The translations under genes were made by a program, and so were the position numbers. A stretch of 64,000 nt of DNA from Paracoccus methylarcula (GTDB lineage Bacteria > Pseudomonadota > Alphaproteobacteria > Rhodobacterales > Rhodobacteraceae). The DNA lies in assembly GCF_003007735.2 (NCBI RefSeq), contig NZ_PXNQ02000008.1:186001-250000 (forward strand), given 5' to 3'. Position 1 is the stretch's first letter, and each line of letters opens with the position of its first letter. The notes beneath the pieces are model-generated. The model was not told where the DNA came from. It saw nothing but the letters and a program-made list of their open reading frames with translations, and searched no databases. Positions 34,474-43,915 of this stretch are shown one piece after another.

Positions 34474-36276
34474 ATGAGCCTCGAAGAATTTCACCGCAAC
34501 TTTCGTTCCGACCTGCAGACCATCATCGCCGAGCGCGTAGAGGCTGGCGAAGGCCCCTTTCCTTCGGATGAGCTCGTCTTTGCGGAAATGGTCATGGAGC
34601 ATGTCGCAGAAACCGGGATCTGCGAGGCCCCAACCGTTTGCCACTGGAGCGGCAAGGTCGGCAACGCGAAGCTTCGCATTACGGGCTACGCGCTCAGCTC
34701 CGATGAAACGGCCCTCGACTTATTCGTGACCCACTATTTCGGGACCGAAGAACTGAACGATCTCAGGGACTCGGATGCCACCGCAACCGCAAGCGAAGGA
34801 GTTCGATTTCTGTTTCGAGCGGCAAGCGGCAACCTCGATGCAAGGATCGATCCGACACATCCAGTCAGGGATCTGGTCACCACCATTCGTTCTCGCTGGG
34901 GCGACATCGACAGACTTCGTGTATTCGTGATCACCGATGGCAAGACCAAGACCAAACGATTCTCAAACAAGGAGGTTCACCAGAAGATGGTGGCCGTCGA
35001 GGCCATGGATATGGAGAGGCTGTTCCGCCACACCGAGGGCAAACCGCGAGACGAACTGGCCGTAAGTTTCGTTCAGTCGATCGGTTGGGCACTACCCTGC
35101 GTGCACGTCCCAGACCCGGACGCTGACTACGAGTATGCCCTTACTGCCATTCCCGGGCAACTCATCCGGGATCTCTATCTGCGATACGGGACGACGCTGC
35201 TCGAAGCCAACATTCGCACCTTTCTGGGGAACAAGCGCGCGGTCAACAAGGGCATCGTCGAAACGCTGCGAAAGGAACCGGAGCACTTCCTCGCCTTCAA
35301 CAATGGCCTCGTGCTTGTCTGCGACGAAGCCGCCTTCGAGCGAACCGAGGACGGGAATCTGGGCCTGTCCTTCCTGAAGGGTCTGCAGATTGTGAACGGC
35401 GGCCAGACAACCTCGACCATCTACTTCTCATCCCGCGATGATCGCACGATCGATCTCAGCCATGTCATGGTCCCGGCCAAGATCATCATCCTCAAGGGAT
35501 CGCAGGACGAGGCGCGCGAGAGACTGATAAGCAGCGTGTCCCGCTATGCGAACAGTCAGAACGCGGTGAAAATGTCCGACTTGTCGGCGAACCGCCCGTT
35601 CCATCGAGAGCTTGAGAAATTCGCGAACGACACCTGGTGCCCCGACGGCGCGACGAGATGGTTCTACGAGCGCGCAGCTGGCGCCTATAACGTCATGCTA
35701 CTGAGAGAAGGCACCACACCGGCGAAGAGACGAAATCTGAAGGAGATGATCCCACCGAAACGCAAGCTGACCAAGAACGACATCGCGAAGTACCATGAAG
35801 CTTGGCGTTGCAAGCCAAACCAGGTCGCAATGGCTGGCGAGAAGAACTTCGCGGCCTTCATGACTGCTCTCGATGACGATCCGACCATTGTCCCCAGCCC
35901 GCTCGATGCTCGCTGGTACCGGGCGATGATTGCTAAGGTCATTCTGTTCAAGGCGATCGAGAGCATGATCAAGACGAAGGAAGCAAAGGAAGTATTCCGC
36001 CAGGGATGGGTCAACATCGCGACTTACGTCGTATCAGTGGTCGCCGATAGACTTGGTGATCGGCTCGACCTCGAGCAGATATGGATGCGGCAAGGGATTT
36101 CAGCTGGTCTGCGGGACCTGCTCTGGGACTGGGCCGTTGTCGTGAACGCCGAGTTCAACAGGATCGCCCCGGGCCAGCAGATTTCAGAAGTCGCGAAACG
36201 AGCCGACACATGGGCCAAAGTCAGAGCGGCGGACTACCCGCCTCATTCTTTGTCAATACCTGAAATAAAGCAATAG
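34474..36276 (+). CDS. AIPR-family (abortive infection phage resistance) protein
   Basis: 600 residues. The AIPR domain is in the centre: FLAFNNGLVLVCDEA, FLKGLQIVNGGQTTSTIYFS, ISSVSRYANSQNAVKMSDLSA. AIPR proteins were first seen in lactococcal abortive infection systems and are usual partners of Z1 and DUF4420 genes. The ATG at 34474 is 2 bp after the DUF4420 stop and is preferred over an upstream TTG. Molecular activity is unknown; it may be the effector or target-recognition part. Confidence 0.85.
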   Translation: MSLEEFHRNFRSDLQTIIAERVEAGEGPFPSDELVFAEMVMEHVAETGICEAPTVCHWSGKVGNAKLRITGYALSSDETALDLFVTHYFGTEELNDLRDSDATATASEGVRFLFRAASGNLDARIDPTHPVRDLVTTIRSRWGDIDRLRVFVITDGKTKTKRFSNKEVHQKMVAVEAMDMERLFRHTEGKPRDELAVSFVQSIGWALPCVHVPDPDADYEYALTAIPGQLIRDLYLRYGTTLLEANIRTFLGNKRAVNKGIVETLRKEPEHFLAFNNGLVLVCDEAAFERTEDGNLGLSFLKGLQIVNGGQTTSTIYFSSRDDRTIDLSHVMVPAKIIILKGSQDEARERLISSVSRYANSQNAVKMSDLSANRPFHRELEKFANDTWCPDGATRWFYERAAGAYNVMLLREGTTPAKRRNLKEMIPPKRKLTKNDIAKYHEAWRCKPNQVAMAGEKNFAAFMTALDDDPTIVPSPLDARWYRAMIAKVILFKAIESMIKTKEAKEVFRQGWVNIATYVVSVVADRLGDRLDLEQIWMRQGISAGLRDLLWDWAVVVNAEFNRIAPGQQISEVAKRADTWAKVRAADYPPHSLSIPEIKQ

Positions 36277-36298
36277 AGACCATTTGGTCAGCGCAGAA

Positions 36299-37434
36299 AT
36301 GGCAAAAACTCGAGACATCGGCGAGACACGGAAACGTTCCGATGACATGATCTTGGTCGGGTACTTTCTGTCGCGTTGCACAGACTATTCCGATGGCAAG
36401 GTGCCAAGGCGCCTGCCTCACTGGGCGTCGACAGTTGGAATGGTGCGTACGACCTGTTCTTTGATGTGCTTTCGGACGGTCGCTCTCAACAGCAGTTTCG
36501 CCATACACTCAGGAATACGCGCGACATATTTGATTCCCTTTTTGACAATGGTCGAAAGGGTTGGTCGGATGGTCAGAAGCGAGGGGCAGAGCTTAGCGAA
36601 CGAGACCGCGCAGTTCACGAACACTGGATACGGAACAGCGATGAAGATCTGTTCAGCAAGGTTCGTGAGTTTCTTGTAGAACAGCGTCGACACCGAAATC
36701 CGGATTGGACCCGTGACGAGCTAATCATTGCACTCGACTATCATCTGAATCATCGTAATTTTGATCCTCGGCCCCAATCTGAGGAAATCGGTGAACTCGC
36801 GCAGCATATCGCGAAAGTTGGTGCAGCCTTGGGCCTGATAGAACGTGGGTTGATTTTGCGAACGCCAGATGCAATCGCCATGAAGTTGCGAAACTTCAGT
36901 TCTTTCGACCCCCAATATACTGATAACGGCAGAAAGGGGCTAACCAATGGCAACAGGCTTGAAGTTGAGCTTTGGGAGGAGTTTTCGGGACGTCCGGACG
37001 AGGTGGCGCGGGTTGCAAATGGGATCTTGGAGTTAATCGGCGCCAGTGAAGCGGAGATCTTGGCTCTCGACGACCTCGAATTCGAAGCATCAGAAGGTCG
37101 AATAATGACCCGAGTTCATATTTCCCGAGAACGAAACAGCACACTCGTGAAGAAAAAGAAAGCCGCCGCGCTGAGACAGCATGGCTGTCTTGCCTGTGAG
37201 GTCTGTGGTTTCGATTTTTTGCAAACCTACGGAGAGAGGGGTCGGGAAATTATCGAATGCCACCACACCCTGCCAATTTCATCGCTCGGTGAACACGGCA
37301 AGACGAACCTGAAGAACCTTGCCTTGGTCTGTTCCAACTGCCACCGGATGATACACGCTCGACGCCCTTGGTGGTCAATTGACGATGCTAAGGCCGCGCT
37401 GAACGGCGCCAACGGATCAAGAACCCAAAGCTGA
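36299..37434 (+). pseudogene. HNH endonuclease, single-base frameshift
   Basis: Restored length is about 378 residues. The N-terminus MAKTRDIGETRKRSDDMILV and the body (PASLGVDSWNGAYDLFFDVL onward) are in different frames; adding one A in the AA at 36406-36407 gives VPKAPASLGVDSW. The C-terminal HNH nuclease is intact: CLACEVCGFDF, IIECHHTLPISSLGEHGKT, LKNLALVCSNCHRMIH, with the paired cysteines and the catalytic His. Such HNH proteins often act in methylation-dependent or -sensitive restriction. It starts 22 bp after AIPR, so it belongs to the operon. Confidence 0.8.
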
Positions 37435-39087
37435 AAGGAGCAATCTCGAAATCTGTTTCGCGAGAAACGGCGGCACGGCATTTCCGACCTGGACATACTG
37501 CTGCGTGCGGTTGCCAAGAAACAGGTAATCGTCGGGAAATGTCTGCAGCCGAGCAGCTTCGCGCACCGTCAGGCTCCGGCACTGGATCGGATCGGGGTGA
37601 ATGAAGTAGTGGCCATCTTTCGAGATGTGGCTCGTGACCGTGGTCGATGCCTCGTCCGCCAGCTGAACCCGGAAGCGGTCATTAAACACACCGCTGTGCC
37701 AGTTGCGGTGATCGGGGCTGAGCACCAGAGGAAAGTCGGCGGCCTTCGGGCTGTAGCCACGGACGGTCCCGAATACGGCGGCAAACAGGTAGCGACCCAG
37801 ATCCGATGCCATGTGCCCGCGCGTCTCGTGCTGGGCGATCGCGCGAAGTTCCGGTCGCTCGATCCACTGCAGCAACTCATCGTTCGAAGTGCCATAGCCG
37901 TCTGGCAACCGTGACGCAGCCCGAACGGTAGGCGGATTTTCCTTCACTTGCTCCGAAACGGTCAGGAACGCTTCACGGAGCGCACGTTTCTCCTTCCCCT
38001 TGGAGATGCCGGCCAGCAGCTTCGCGGCGTCAAGGACTTCTCCTCGCCAGGCAGCGGCGTCGTCGCGCCCGCGGCTGATGCCGCTTCGCAAGGCGGGCAT
38101 CGTTTCGATGACATCGCCGACGGTCCGCGCCATCCCAGATACAGCGATCTCCGCATCGGCGGCCCGTCCTACGAGGTCCGAACGGATGCCGACGATGATC
38201 ACCCTGTGGCGACGCTGCGGGACTCCAAACACCTCGGTGCGCACGATGAAATCCGAAGGCTGTGTCGCCTCCTGCAGGTTGGCCTTGCCATCGTCGACCC
38301 GGACGGCACGGAGTTCGTAGTGATGGGCGTGATCCGTGCCGAGCGAGGACAAATCCTCCATCAGCATCTCGAAGACAAGTCTGCTCTCGACCGTCGACGA
38401 AAGCATGCCCTTGACGTTTTCCATCACGAAGGCGGCCGGACGAAGCTTGTCGAGAACCCGGATGTACTCGCGAAAAAGGTAGTGCCGCGCATCCTCTTCC
38501 GGGACATAGCCGACCTTGCCCCTAGAACGGGCGCGCCCCACTAGGGAATAGGCTTGGCAGGGCGGTCCGCCGATCAGAATCGTGTCGTCGTACTTTCGTT
38601 TCAGCTTCGCTATAGCGCCATCTATGGCGGTCGCCGCAGCCTCGGTTCCGAGTTCAAGCGCGCGGGCTTCGTCGATGGTATGCTGCCACGATTCAGCGTC
38701 GACGGCTGACCAATCTGGTTCGGATGCCAGCCCAGCATGGAAATCGATGAACTCTTTCGGCAAGACGCCATGACGCGCACGGTACTCGCGCAGAAAAGCC
38801 CGCAGCGTCAGGGTCCGATGGGCCGACGCCTCCTTCTCGACCGAGATGCCGATCCGGAACGGCGCATGTCCGTCCTCGATGTGGGACGCGAACCCCTCGC
38901 CAAGTCCGCCCGGGCCGGCAAACAGATCGACAATGCCGAAAGTGGAAGGCAAATCAGGCTCCTGACGAAGTTCATGCAACCGGTGTATACTAGAACCATA
39001 GGCGAAAACCAGGGCAGATGTGGCCGATATCGTGGACCAGCAGACCCGTTCCCGGATGATGTCCGGAATAAGGGGAAAGAACACCAA
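37417..39087 (-). CDS. dcm: DNA (cytosine-5) methyltransferase
   Basis: Up to 556 residues. C5-methyltransferase motifs in order: I FGIVDLFAGPGGLGEGF, IV GGPPCQAYSLVGRAR (catalytic Cys), VI FVMENVKGML, VIII PQRRHRVIIVGIR, IX LTVREAARLQTFPDDYLF and X YVQVGNAVPP. The target-recognition region between VIII and IX is long. The ATG at 39087 would overlap the divergent vsr by 68 bp; a TTG at 38979 just before HELRQEPD is a plausible shorter start. It converges on the HNH gene. It probably marks host DNA against the nuclease operon. Specificity cannot be read. Confidence 0.92.
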   Translation of the reverse strand: MVFFPLIPDIIRERVCWSTISATSALVFAYGSSIHRLHELRQEPDLPSTFGIVDLFAGPGGLGEGFASHIEDGHAPFRIGISVEKEASAHRTLTLRAFLREYRARHGVLPKEFIDFHAGLASEPDWSAVDAESWQHTIDEARALELGTEAAATAIDGAIAKLKRKYDDTILIGGPPCQAYSLVGRARSRGKVGYVPEEDARHYLFREYIRVLDKLRPAAFVMENVKGMLSSTVESRLVFEMLMEDLSSLGTDHAHHYELRAVRVDDGKANLQEATQPSDFIVRTEVFGVPQRRHRVIIVGIRSDLVGRAADAEIAVSGMARTVGDVIETMPALRSGISRGRDDAAAWRGEVLDAAKLLAGISKGKEKRALREAFLTVSEQVKENPPTVRAASRLPDGYGTSNDELLQWIERPELRAIAQHETRGHMASDLGRYLFAAVFGTVRGYSPKAADFPLVLSPDHRNWHSGVFNDRFRVQLADEASTTVTSHISKDGHYFIHPDPIQCRSLTVREAARLQTFPDDYLFLGNRTQQYVQVGNAVPPFLAKQISRLLLSALGS

Positions 39088-39484
39088 GCCCGAGCTGGCT
39101 CTCAGGCGGGCATTGCACGCGCACGGTTTCCGCTTCCGGCTTCATTCCGGCAACGTTCATGGTCGACCGGACCTTATCCTTCCGAAGTACCACGCCGTGG
39201 TCTTCGTGCACGGCTGCTTCTGGCATCGCCACGAAGGCTGTCGCTACACGACCACACCAACGACCCGACCGGATTTCTGGCAGGCGAAATTCGAGGCAAA
39301 CATCGTTCGGGACAGGGCCGTTCGTATGATACTTCTGGAAGAGGAATGGCGCGTGGCAATAGTATGGGAATGCGCCCTGCGGAAGGAGGAACAGGTGGAG
39401 GCCTGTACAGAATGCTTGTCGATCTGGCTTCGATCGGACCAACCCCAGATCGAGATCGGCGATGTCGACGCATATCGACCCTAA
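39020..39484 (+). CDS. vsr: Very short patch repair endonuclease
   Basis: 154 residues, normal Vsr length. Vsr nicks 5' of the T in T:G mismatches that arise by deamination of 5-methylcytosine, protecting the host from mutation at Dcm sites. Motifs: RSRMMSGIRGKNTKPEL, GRPDLILPKYHAVVFVHGCF (active-site Asp) and WHRHEGC (His and zinc Cys). Start is GTG at 39020. It is divergent from the methyltransferase with overlapping 5' ends, a frequent pairing. Confidence 0.92.
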   Translation: MADIVDQQTRSRMMSGIRGKNTKPELALRRALHAHGFRFRLHSGNVHGRPDLILPKYHAVVFVHGCFWHRHEGCRYTTTPTTRPDFWQAKFEANIVRDRAVRMILLEEEWRVAIVWECALRKEEQVEACTECLSIWLRSDQPQIEIGDVDAYRP

Positions 39485-40572
39485 GCGGAAGGGCGGTTTC
39501 CCCTTCGAGGCCATAAAGCTCCGCACCGTGGTGCTCGAGCGCTCTTGCTGAGCCGAAGTCAACATGGATGAAGCCCAGCGAGTCATATCCTCGAAAGAAA
39601 ATCTGGCGAATGACAAAGAAAGATGGAACAGGCTTGCCAAAAGCTAAAGCCTGTTCGTTTGGGATCTGAAGCCCACTGCTTTCATCTTCTGCCATCGTTT
39701 TCTTTCCCACTTAAATTTCTGAAACTTCCAATACGCAAAGCGGGACTATGAATCGAATCTGGGTGCTGCCTTTCTGGCCCTATCGATGAGACATTTTTTT
39801 TCTTCGTAGCGAGTGTCCGAATCTGCAGCCAGGACATTGCCGTGACGATCGAGCGCGAGGGACATGTCACGCATCTAATTGCCGAGTGGGTCGAGGATAT
39901 CTCGTCGATGTTCTTGACGCTTGCGCTGCCGGTGACGGTCGACATGGATGACGGGCGAGCGGGTGAGATGCCCACTCTGGCGGCGGAGATGTCCGCAACT
40001 CAGCCCGCCTATCCCAAGGAGCAGGCGGAAAAGCTCTTTTCGAACCGGGATCTTCATTGAGATTATGAAGCACAGGATCAGTCTGACCTTGTGTCAAATT
40101 CTACTGTTGTGCGATTGCAACACTCCTGACCTACAAGTCAAATCTCGCTTGGATCGAATCATCTGAGGCCGTTATCTGGCCTGCTCGGCCCATAGAGGCC
40201 ACATTGAAATGTCTCAAAGGAAAGGAGGGTAAATGAATATGACAACCATCTGCTTCGCCCTCCTCGGGCAGCTTTCCATATAATTCGCTGCAAATAGGGT
40301 GAATTCCGGTCCGACAACAAGTCGGCCCAATCGCCCCCGACTTTGAGATATCACCATGGACAATCTTTCCATGGACCGCTTCTCCAGCGCAAACCGCTCG
40401 GGGGAAGTGGTCCACTTCCTTATTGAACATCCGGTCGCAACTGGACGCCAGTGCGCACGACAAACGCCGAACTTGCTCGTCGTTTTCGGTCTGGCGCGTG
40501 AATGCGCGTTGAAATCGATCTCGGCTCTTCGGTCGGCTGTTTTCTATCCCCGATACGGCTTTGAGGCGCGCC
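39485..40572. other. 1.1-kb spacer between vsr and the BCS1-like gene
   Basis: No gene is well supported. On the minus strand from 39695 a frame opening MAEDESSGLQIPNEQALAFG is protein-like for about 70 codons before running antisense into vsr; a GTG-started frame at 39842-40060 is also possible. Neither matches a family. These could be small genes or decayed ends. Confidence 0.35.
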
Positions 40573-41930
40573 ATGTTTGATAGCTTTCAGATATGGCTGG
40601 GCCAGATGATGCTGAATGATATCTTCGTCGGGGGTATCGCCCTTGGCAGCATCGGGATCGTCATGGCTGCGGCGCGCATTTTCGCAATGATGGTTGATCG
40701 ACTGGTATCGCGTCGCGCCTGGGTCCGGCTGACCATCGATAACCGGTCCGCAGCCTATCGTCACCTCTGCCTGTGGATGGAAACGAACAGAGTTTTGACC
40801 GGGGTCAAGCATGTGCGGGCCACCGATAACGAATGGAGCAACGGCACCATTGACTACGCTCCGGCACCCGGCCGTCACTGGTTCGTCATGGGTGGCAGAC
40901 TCTGCTATCTGCGCCGCGAGATAGACGAGAAATCCCGTGTAGGGGGAGCCAGTCGTCAACGCCCCATGGAAACACTGGAGGTCGGTATGCTGTTCGGGGG
41001 CCTTTCCGTCATCCAGGACTGGATCGCGGAAGGTGCACATATCGCCGCGACACGCGACCGTCGGGGGCCAATGCTCCATGTTTTCAAGGAAGGCCATTGG
41101 GATGATGTCGGCGAAATCCCCCGTCGCTCTATCGCCAGCGTGATCGACGAAGATCACCGAGCGAACCGAGTTCTCGATGACATGCGTTGGTTCTACAATG
41201 CCAGTGAATGGTATTCTGCGCGTGGCGTCCCATGGCGGCGCGGCTATCTCTTCCATGGCCCGCCCGGCACCGGGAAATCCAGTTTGATACGGGCCTTGGC
41301 ATCAGAACTCGATCTCGACATTGCGGCCCTCGATATCAGCCGCCGCAACCTCACCGATGAGGACCTGCGTGAAGGGTTGATGTCCGCGCCTTGCCGCTGC
41401 CTGATCAGCATCGAGGATGTGGACGCGGTGTTCACCGGACGAGATGCGGGAGATCGGCGATATGGCATCAGCTTCTCGGGCCTCCTGAACGCATCGATGG
41501 GGTGGGATCCCAAGAAGGGCGGGCTCTGGTCATGACCACCAATCACCTCGAAAGACTGGATCCCGCCCTGATCCGTCCGGGTCGCGCAGATATGCATGTG
41601 GAACTGGGGCTGGTCGGAGCAGGTGCCGCCCGCGCTCTGTTTGAACGGTTTTTCCCCGACCATCACGCTGCAGCCGCTGAATTCGAGGCTGCGCTTGGCA
41701 TACATCGCTTCAGCCCTGCGACGATACAGGGCTGGTTGCTGCGGTATCACGACGATCCCAAAGCGGCAGCGCAACCCGAAGAACTGATCCACCGAACCGA
41801 CGCCACTTTCAACAATGGGATCGGGGTAGCATCCTGTAACATCCAGAAATCTAATGAGTGGCATGAACTGCCAGGAGAGGATGTTAATCAGCAGCAGCCC
41901 GTTGCTCCACATCCACCCAATGCTTGTTGA
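40573..41930 (+). pseudogene. BCS1-like AAA+ ATPase with N-terminal membrane helix, single-base frameshift
   Basis: Restored length about 450 residues. A membrane helix (GGIALGSIGIVMAAARIFA) at residues ~18-40 and a BCS1-N-like domain precede the AAA+ core: GYLFHGPPGTGKSSLIRALA (Walker A), LISIEDVDAVF (Walker B), LVMTTNHLERLDPALIRPGR (sensor 1 and Arg finger). The frame breaks at the G run 41499-41502; one added G gives SMGVGSQEGRALVMTTN. The product ends within the convergent phosphoesterase gene. BCS1 moves folded proteins across membranes in mitochondria; the role of bacterial relatives is unknown. Confidence 0.75.
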
Positions 41931-42444
41931 TCGGCAGCTTCCGGGCACGACGCTCGAGATCGGCCAGCGTCACAGGCATGTAATCCCAGACATCGACCCC
42001 GGCGTTGACGGCATTGCGCGAGCCGAGCCAGTTGTTGTGGACATGGCCGAAGATCTGCAGCGCGCCCTTGCGCGCCCCGTTCCAGGTGATCATCGGGTAG
42101 TGACACAGGACGTTGCTTTTGCCATTGTCTTCGACTTCGGTCAGTTGCGTGACTGAATCCCAGGGCAATAGCTGTGTCAGTTCGCCGTCGTGATTGCCGA
42201 CGACCAAGTGATTCTTCGCGCCCGGGAGTTGTCCGAAGATCATTTCCAGCCAGGCCACATCCTTCGCCGCAGGTCCGAAGGCGAAATCGCCGATGATCCA
42301 GAGCGTGTCCTCGGGTTTCACCACCTTCCACATGTTCTCGATTAAGGCGGAATCCATATGGCTCACCGAACGGAACGGGCGGTCACAGAACGGGATGATG
42401 TTTTCATGGCCAAAATGCGTGTCGGCGGTGTACCAGACGGTCAT
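41884..42444 (-). CDS. Calcineurin-like metallophosphoesterase
   Basis: 186 residues with the standard metal-binding motif series: WYTADTHFGHENIIPF (DxH), LWIIGDFAFG (GD), HLVVGNHDGEL (GNHD), VLCHYPMITW and LQIFGHVHNNW (GHxH). Members of this small family act on phosphoesters and are common in phages and plasmids. It converges on the BCS1-like gene (46-bp overlap) and overlaps the upstream zinc-ribbon gene by ATGA. Substrate unknown. Confidence 0.85.
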   Translation of the reverse strand: MTVWYTADTHFGHENIIPFCDRPFRSVSHMDSALIENMWKVVKPEDTLWIIGDFAFGPAAKDVAWLEMIFGQLPGAKNHLVVGNHDGELTQLLPWDSVTQLTEVEDNGKSNVLCHYPMITWNGARKGALQIFGHVHNNWLGSRNAVNAGVDVWDYMPVTLADLERRARKLPINKHWVDVEQRAAAD

Positions 42445-42698
42445 TCCGGTCTCTCGGTTTTATCCGTCACAACTTCATAGCTGTTCGCGTTTCGAAACAG
42501 CACCCGTCCGAAATCTTGAAAGACCAGGCTATCCGCCCCGATATTGCCGCACTGACAATAGGCCATGCCGATGGTCGCGCCCTTGGGCGCCGAGACATCC
42601 CGATGCCAGCTCTCGACGATCGTGTCGCAGCGTAGACATCTGACGCGAAACGGCCCGGGTGTCCTGTCTGTAGCAAGATGTGAGGGTTCCTTTCCCAT
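42441..42698 (-). CDS. Small zinc-ribbon-like protein
   Basis: 85 residues. Cysteines at RVRCLRCDT and AYCQCGNIG form a likely zinc site. There is no recognised family. ATGA overlap with the metallophosphoesterase indicates an operon; it may be an adaptor for that enzyme. Confidence 0.6.
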   Translation of the reverse strand: MGKEPSHLATDRTPGPFRVRCLRCDTIVESWHRDVSAPKGATIGMAYCQCGNIGADSLVFQDFGRVLFRNANSYEVVTDKTERPE

Positions 42699-42746
42699 GT
42701 CGTCATGTCCTCCGAATTTTCGTCGGATATTCCAATACTTTCATTT

Positions 42747-43040
42747 TCATAACTTTTCCTTACCGACCGGAGGCCCAAAATCCACTTCGCCATGTGCGTT
42801 CTCGGGGTTAATCTCAGAAATAAGATCATCCAGAGACGGCCTAAGATCAGCGTTGTCGTCGAGTATTTTCCTCGAGTGGCTGGTTAGCAATTTCGCTTCG
42901 TCCGGAGGGATATCCTCCGTGTGGCGGGCGTAGGTCATGCCGCCAGAGGACAGATCCCGCTTCAATGCCGCAACCAACTGCTCTTTCAACTCATCGGACA
43001 TGTCTTCGAGCGTGTAAGCGTTTTGGTCTTTCTTGCTCAT
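42747..43040 (-). CDS. Small acidic hypothetical protein
   Basis: 97 residues, Asp/Glu-rich (MSKKDQNAYTLEDMSDELKE at the start and INPENAHGEVDFGPPVGKE near the end). Size and charge suggest an antitoxin-like or adaptor protein, but no fold is recognised. The next upstream gene ends at 43076 and the zinc-ribbon gene starts 49 bp downstream, so these may be co-transcribed. Confidence 0.5.
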   Translation of the reverse strand: MSKKDQNAYTLEDMSDELKEQLVAALKRDLSSGGMTYARHTEDIPPDEAKLLTSHSRKILDDNADLRPSLDDLISEINPENAHGEVDFGPPVGKEKL

Positions 43041-43075
43041 GGCTCGCTCCTTCGCGTTTGGCCATTGCAGATAAT

Positions 43076-43375
43076 TCAGGACTTGATGTCGGGGAACTGA
43101 TCTACCGGCTCAAGCGGCTCAACACTGGTCAGCACGTCGATTAAATTCTTACGGCCCATAGAGCTATACCGATGACGACCGGTCGCAATGAACAGACGAC
43201 AGAATCTTTCCCAATCGTGCAGGTAAATCATCTGCTCACCGGTCGTACTATCGCGCAGAATAGTCGATCCGGCAGCACTTTCTAGCCAAAACTCCCAGAA
43301 TGGGAGGGCCTCGATGTCGCTCTGCCGAACCAACCCTCGGACAACCGGCAGGCCAAAAAATGTTCTGTTCGTCAT
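43076..43375 (-). CDS. Hypothetical protein
   Basis: 99 residues from ATG 43375 (MTNRTFFGLPVVRGLVRQSD), with GGGGTGGGGA just upstream as ribosome binding site; a start four codons earlier is possible. The middle reads LPFWEFWLESAAGSTILRDS and LHDWERFCRLFIAT. Not recognised. Confidence 0.5.
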   Translation of the reverse strand: MTNRTFFGLPVVRGLVRQSDIEALPFWEFWLESAAGSTILRDSTTGEQMIYLHDWERFCRLFIATGRHRYSSMGRKNLIDVLTSVEPLEPVDQFPDIKS

Positions 43376-43500
43376 TCCCCACCCCATATCCTGTCGAAAC
43401 AGGATTTGAATTCGTCGCTATGATACCAAGACCATCGGGGACGCCAGTGTTACCCAAATCTCCGCGGAACCGAAATAAGCGGTAATTTTACCAAAAGTTG

Positions 43501-43908
43501 CTACAACGAGATACGGGGACGCCAACGCCGGATTATCGATTTTGGCAGCACGCGCTTCCCGCTATCGCGCCATCCCTGAAGGTAAGATTGTGAAACCACC
43601 CATTTCTGCTTGCCGCCGGTAGGAAGACCGTCGAATTGTTGCGTCAAGGTGGACACATCCAGATCCGCTGGTAGATCCTTTTTTACCTTTGCTACGAAAT
43701 CGATTGATTCCTGGGTCGGAATGTAGACTTCGATCGTTTTCTGCCCCTTGGCCGTGACAGCTTGTTCCTCCTGAACGTCAATCAGGCCATGGATTACGAG
43801 GAGCTCAGCGCTGTCCTGCGGAATGTAACCGAAATCGACCGCGACCAGTATCAGCAGGCCGAGCATGCTGTCAGTTTCATCCGAACTGAATTGATCCTGC
43901 AGTTGCAT
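43501..43908 (-). CDS. Hypothetical protein
   Basis: 135 residues. The N-terminal third (MLGLLILVAVDFGYIPQDSA) is hydrophobic and could be a membrane helix or a buried core; the rest is soluble (VEVYIPTQES-like region, QKWVVSQSYLQGWRDSGKR). No family is recognised. It begins 7 bp after the secreted-protein gene, in the same direction, suggesting one transcript. Confidence 0.5.
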   Translation of the reverse strand: MQLQDQFSSDETDSMLGLLILVAVDFGYIPQDSAELLVIHGLIDVQEEQAVTAKGQKTIEVYIPTQESIDFVAKVKKDLPADLDVSTLTQQFDGLPTGGKQKWVVSQSYLQGWRDSGKRVLPKSIIRRWRPRISL

Positions 43909-43915
43909 GCCGAGT

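Noticed and set aside
39842..40060. A 72-codon protein from GTG 39842
   Set aside because: No family, and composition is ambiguous; mentioned only in the spacer entry.
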